Of a stretch of DNA of 64,000 nucleotides, positions 61,901 to 64,000 are shown piece by piece (the first letter of the stretch is position 1; every line of letters starts with the position of its first letter). The stretch lies in the NCBI RefSeq assembly GCF_001570725.1, contig NZ_BCNV01000001.1:2232001-2296000 (forward strand). Direction: 5' to 3'. The DNA is from Paenibacillus amylolyticus. Its GTDB lineage: Bacteria > Bacillota > Bacilli > Paenibacillales > Paenibacillaceae. Below the pieces are notes generated by a model. The model saw nothing but the letters and a program-made list of their open reading frames with translations, made no database searches and was not told the DNA's origin. Both the position numbers and the translations under genes were made by a program.

Positions 61901-62978
61901 TGAAGGTGAGCTAGAAAGACCGGACACAGCCAACCAAGTAACAAGTGTAGAGGGTATCAAGCAGGATATGGAGTCCGCCGTACACTCTGACAGCAAGCAT
62001 GTAAGCTATGAGCACAAGACTGAGACAGCGTTTAATGGTACAGGGGTGTACGGTGTGTGGCACGGCATTAGTTTGGGCGAACAACGGACAGACAGGGATG
62101 CAGTGACCCATGAAATCGAAGGCGCTCGAATCAGTGACGGAAACTCACCTACAGCTATTCAGGAGTTGGAGGATGCTTGGCAGAGCGATGTTGCGAAGGA
62201 GACTGTTCTTTACGAAGAACACACAGCAATGTTTACGGACAAAGGGTATGAAGCAGTGGAGTCCAAGCTAGAAGGGGCTACCAACGGCAAGTCTAATGAC
62301 GCATTTGTGGTGGGTTTAGAAGGAGCAACTTCCTTTATATCCGAAGAAGCTGTCGTTCATCAAGGAGAATCAGCCCAATACCATGACGGCTCGACAATGG
62401 GCGTTATTCATGAGGGTGAATCGGCTAATATTGATAATAGCAGTAAAGTTGGAACTATCTCGGAAATGGGGATGGCAACAACGACAACCAATGCTGAAGC
62501 AGTCACCCATGAGTTGGAGGGAGCGGTAAGCGGTAAGGATACGGGTGCCTTTATTCAGGCAGGAGAACTCGCTGAGCACATCTCACATCAAGACCTTGCA
62601 GTCATTGAGGATTTGGAGTCAGGGGTACGGAAGAGGTTGCAACTTGAGACTGATATCCAAGACGACTCCAAAGTAACAAATCACCGTGAGCCTATCGAGA
62701 CGCATATCAGCGAACCGGAAGAAGCCGCTAGACCTACTAAGGCCATTGAGGTGGGAATTGAAAAACCGGAGAAAGTCGACAGACCTAAGCTTGTTCTTGA
62801 GGTCGATATCGAGCAATCAGAAGGTGCAGAACGACCTAAACGTGTAATCGAGACGACAATTGAGAAATCTGAGGGCGGTATTCTCAAGACACCTGAAGAA
62901 CCGAAGAAACCTCGCATCTGGCTCATTATCGGTAAGATAGCTTCTTGGAGCATCTGGAACTGGAAGAAAACAAGGTAG
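58920..62978 (+). CDS. 1,352-residue acidic repeat protein of the tail cluster
   Basis: ATG with GGGAGGT upstream. Very acidic, Thr/Ser/Glu-rich and without hydrophobic core segments apart from a C-terminal IWLIIGKIASWSIWNW. Residues about 905-1040 contain two 65-residue tandem repeats (LSNPTAEGVGTKLE, GLAGMGYEGE-ERPDTAN, then HSDSKHVSY-HKTE). Close to the end short RPK--EV-IE units repeat. The N-terminal 100 residues (KSYLISFTALFSKRGYELKIG) may dock it to the baseplate. It is most likely a fibrous tail component, but nothing like it is familiar to me. Confidence 0.65.
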   Translation: MMNGKKSYLISFTALFSKRGYELKIGFEQIINANNQYHLTAPVNSTYKTLIEDTMKNANKAPHSATGLFGRLGSAEYITQYDGFEVETVVASIVSYLSGIHKYFNGETVTDGTTDGQQDACSLEQILEAEGAAVSEGSRIDKFSHLEELASGDLYDVKVSVAEGNRVSISLSNKQSVIHALESTVSGISQDTQMGGIKSAENGVRLNAEEGRAVLSNIVRSILDGEMALTSVATHDPDISVVGELQYTEIGEVGFDRAVSDSYPLEYAVLVSEGSEQGYELAEIAVKGSSLEVYVLMDTRQEGTLEGREEARQLEVKEDAFVSRTETGHLDMVFDAQTGTPVYAEKRNEAELTLTTVADTYGRGEAEMNEHLPAETLYNEPTILNEYVMVDTNKDVDLQPFTEVRTYQNADAQEFIQTDTVMQASQQDDVRGELIQPVYDGQVERVLVQGENVQDAAMQESLMYDTLVNTQTDEQTTAVTYENGHSIEFLSRATSQVKDARIESTQSVDTSVSADMQEFLTYDTRQDSELETFTRAESWANSLLLIDRTVTADTEQEGRQSLELESGKIEMEYMAGVESLDQSYYFDKHITNSSFSSSDSVKDATESLLVNVEYTSDTAKAGSLTDASSAIGDNEGYLKLVSQGSAVQEYNADIDDFRDVTYVSGDGAIQLISDAEVYVGGDPLVDRFIEATDKSDKMDAEVEEWTEAGMSKRTQAEVESLYTFEQIQGAIAESPEILKAVRLMEIMYGSKAVDLIEAGMENIIQDSITQGFTQADFPAITQTVIEELKQAGAGVMVIASNQEEVHVEHNKGADQTAESPTTGRYVVEPEGTMPQGISGASLSDFKQTADITEISRAIAEANKHIGVIQGLDKAEQKTFGEGVKQTGLTAAETDITRDSVVHLPETALSDPTAEGVGTKLETGLAGMGYEGEVERPDTANQVTSVEAIKQDMESAVHSDSKHVSYKHKTETALSNPTAEGVGTKLEIGLAGMGYEGELERPDTANQVTSVEGIKQDMESAVHSDSKHVSYEHKTETAFNGTGVYGVWHGISLGEQRTDRDAVTHEIEGARISDGNSPTAIQELEDAWQSDVAKETVLYEEHTAMFTDKGYEAVESKLEGATNGKSNDAFVVGLEGATSFISEEAVVHQGESAQYHDGSTMGVIHEGESANIDNSSKVGTISEMGMATTTTNAEAVTHELEGAVSGKDTGAFIQAGELAEHISHQDLAVIEDLESGVRKRLQLETDIQDDSKVTNHREPIETHISEPEEAARPTKAIEVGIEKPEKVDRPKLVLEVDIEQSEGAERPKRVIETTIEKSEGGILKTPEEPKKPRIWLIIGKIASWSIWNWKKTR
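61641..62030 (+). repeat. Two tandem 195-bp repeats inside the acidic repeat protein
   Basis: TTATCT starts unit 1 at 61641 and unit 2 at 61836; unit 2 ends where unit 3 would begin (62031) but only the junction is kept. The units differ at few positions, so the duplication is recent. Period 195 bp equals 65 codons and keeps the frame. Confidence 0.85.
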
Positions 62979-62988
62979 GTGATAATAA

Positions 62989-64000
62989 TTGGGAATCTAT
63001 AAGAAGTCGAGTGGCTTAATCTTCGATGACAGGTTCGATAGCGGGAGTATTCATTCCCGCTATACCCTTTCACCTAGTGATGCTGTTTCAATCGACAATG
63101 CTTTAGGTCAGGTCATCATGCCGCACACTGAAAGCGACACTTCTATTATGTTCGATGTTCCTGAAGAGCAGACCGTTTTAATGGAAGTGACCGCTGACTA
63201 CGTGCCGACAGAACTGTTAGATGAAGGCGGTATTATCATCTGGCAGGACGGATACCATCGATTGGAGTTTCTTGAGAGTAAAGACACAACCATTAGGGAG
63301 TATAGCCGTTGGCGGGCACTAAAGAAAGCAAATAAGTGGACGTTCTATGCTCATCGCGGTAGTGGGTGGGAGATATTCGATACTGCTCCTATGGTCGCTG
63401 AGAAGATGGGTGTCATCCTAAAGAATAGGGAACAAACTAACTTCGACACTCTGAACCTCGATAGGATGGTTGTCTGCAAGAGCGACAAAATTACGATAGG
63501 CAACTTACCTACGGGGTACTCAGTTTACCTCTGTGACCCTGACGGCAATTCAGTGGCTTCAGCGGTGGTTGAGCCTAACTGGACAGGCTGTGAGATTGAA
63601 CTGCCCTTGATGCCCTATAACGGGATTATCAGGGTTTATGATACGCAAGGTACGCTTCTATCAAGTCTCGGCGCATTCGATATCTACGGTGGCGACATTT
63701 ACCTGTTTGGCACTGAACTAAAGGTTATCTGGAATGGTAAGGAACTTAACAAGGAGACCGACACGTATCTTGGCACGATGTATGAAAATCATATTCTCGT
63801 TCAGATGTTACTACAGAACCCTTCCAAGGAGAAACCTGCAAACACCATATCGCTTGGCATTCTAAAGTATATGGAGACGTTCGGGTACGAGTGGGCAGAC
63901 ATTTGCCATGATGACGGGGCAGACACGCCGACAGAGGAGTTCTCGAAGCTTCTAGATATGGGCAGTTTACCACCTCTTGGAGAACGAAAGTTCTGGATGA
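62989..64000 (+). CDS. Tail-cluster protein, 3' end outside the window
   Basis: The frame begins at TTG (62989) with AGGTAGGTGAT 6 bases upstream, 10 bases after the previous stop, and is open to the window end (337 codons). It starts MGIYKKSSGLIFDDRFDSGS. The early part (RFDSGSIHSRYTLSPSDAVSI, then IIIWQDGYHRLEFLES) resembles concanavalin-like beta-sandwich domains that bind sugar; that is an impression rather than a match. The last part is helical. Likely a further adhesin or baseplate protein. Confidence 0.65.
   Translation, partial: MGIYKKSSGLIFDDRFDSGSIHSRYTLSPSDAVSIDNALGQVIMPHTESDTSIMFDVPEEQTVLMEVTADYVPTELLDEGGIIIWQDGYHRLEFLESKDTTIREYSRWRALKKANKWTFYAHRGSGWEIFDTAPMVAEKMGVILKNREQTNFDTLNLDRMVVCKSDKITIGNLPTGYSVYLCDPDGNSVASAVVEPNWTGCEIELPLMPYNGIIRVYDTQGTLLSSLGAFDIYGGDIYLFGTELKVIWNGKELNKETDTYLGTMYENHILVQMLLQNPSKEKPANTISLGILKYMETFGYEWADICHDDGADTPTEEFSKLLDMGSLPPLGERKFWM

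Overview
The window joins a stretch of Gram-positive chromosome (about 1-13,200) to the left and central part of a large tailed-phage genome, probably a prophage (about 13,600-64,000, running off the right edge). The host looks like Paenibacillus or a close relative. Evidence for this is the stalk-domain/PKD secreted protein, strong GGAGG ribosome sites, frequent TTG and GTG starts, a CcpA-like cre site, and tail proteins with S-layer-homology segments. No integrase, terminase, portal or capsid gene is visible, so the prophage reading and its exact left boundary are inference.

Host part: a secreted stalk/PKD protein (cut by the left edge), a ferritin-like protein, a small membrane protein, an alkaline phosphatase with its own terminator, and a GH43 glycosidase. 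Then comes a two-gene persulfide cassette: an ArsR-type repressor with a promoter/operator, coupled to an 822-residue CoA-disulfide-reductase/rhodanese/TusA/DsrE fusion. It is followed by a MerR regulator and an MFS exporter. After the exporter lie a decayed arsC and a second, truncated copy of the merR promoter and 5' end. This is a roughly 390-bp duplication scar just before the phage DNA.

Phage part, all on the plus strand. (a) 13.6-16 kb: a consensus sigma-A promoter, a small XRE regulator and a gene-poor stretch with coding relics. (b) 16-26.4 kb, replication: a winged-helix initiator, DnaC-like loader, DnaB-like helicase, primase, sigma-like factor, a zinc-containing candidate ssDNA-binding protein, and a family-A DNA polymerase split by a 508-bp group I intron exactly inside motif B. 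(c) 26.4-38.3 kb, accessory region: many small genes, zinc-ribbon proteins, a metalloprotease carrying a phage structural module, a lipoprotein lytic transglycosylase, a full sigma-70 family factor, a thioredoxin-like protein and thymidine kinase. It also has repeated terminator-promoter cassettes and a possible origin with five 8-bp repeats. (d) 38.3-64 kb, tail: a broken connector-like gene, the probable tube protein, tail chaperones G/GT with an A AAA AAG slippery site, a 1,757-residue tape measure, two SLH-bearing tail proteins, a 1,164-residue tail hydrolase (M23 plus 3D domain), three related distal tail proteins and a 1,352-residue repeat protein.

The most notable points are a recurring promoter class (CRCAYC, exactly 17 bp, YRACYA) likely read by a phage sigma factor, SLH domains built into a siphovirus-type tail, a shared module fused once to a HEXXH protease, and the intron whose P1 helix can be drawn directly from the sequence.
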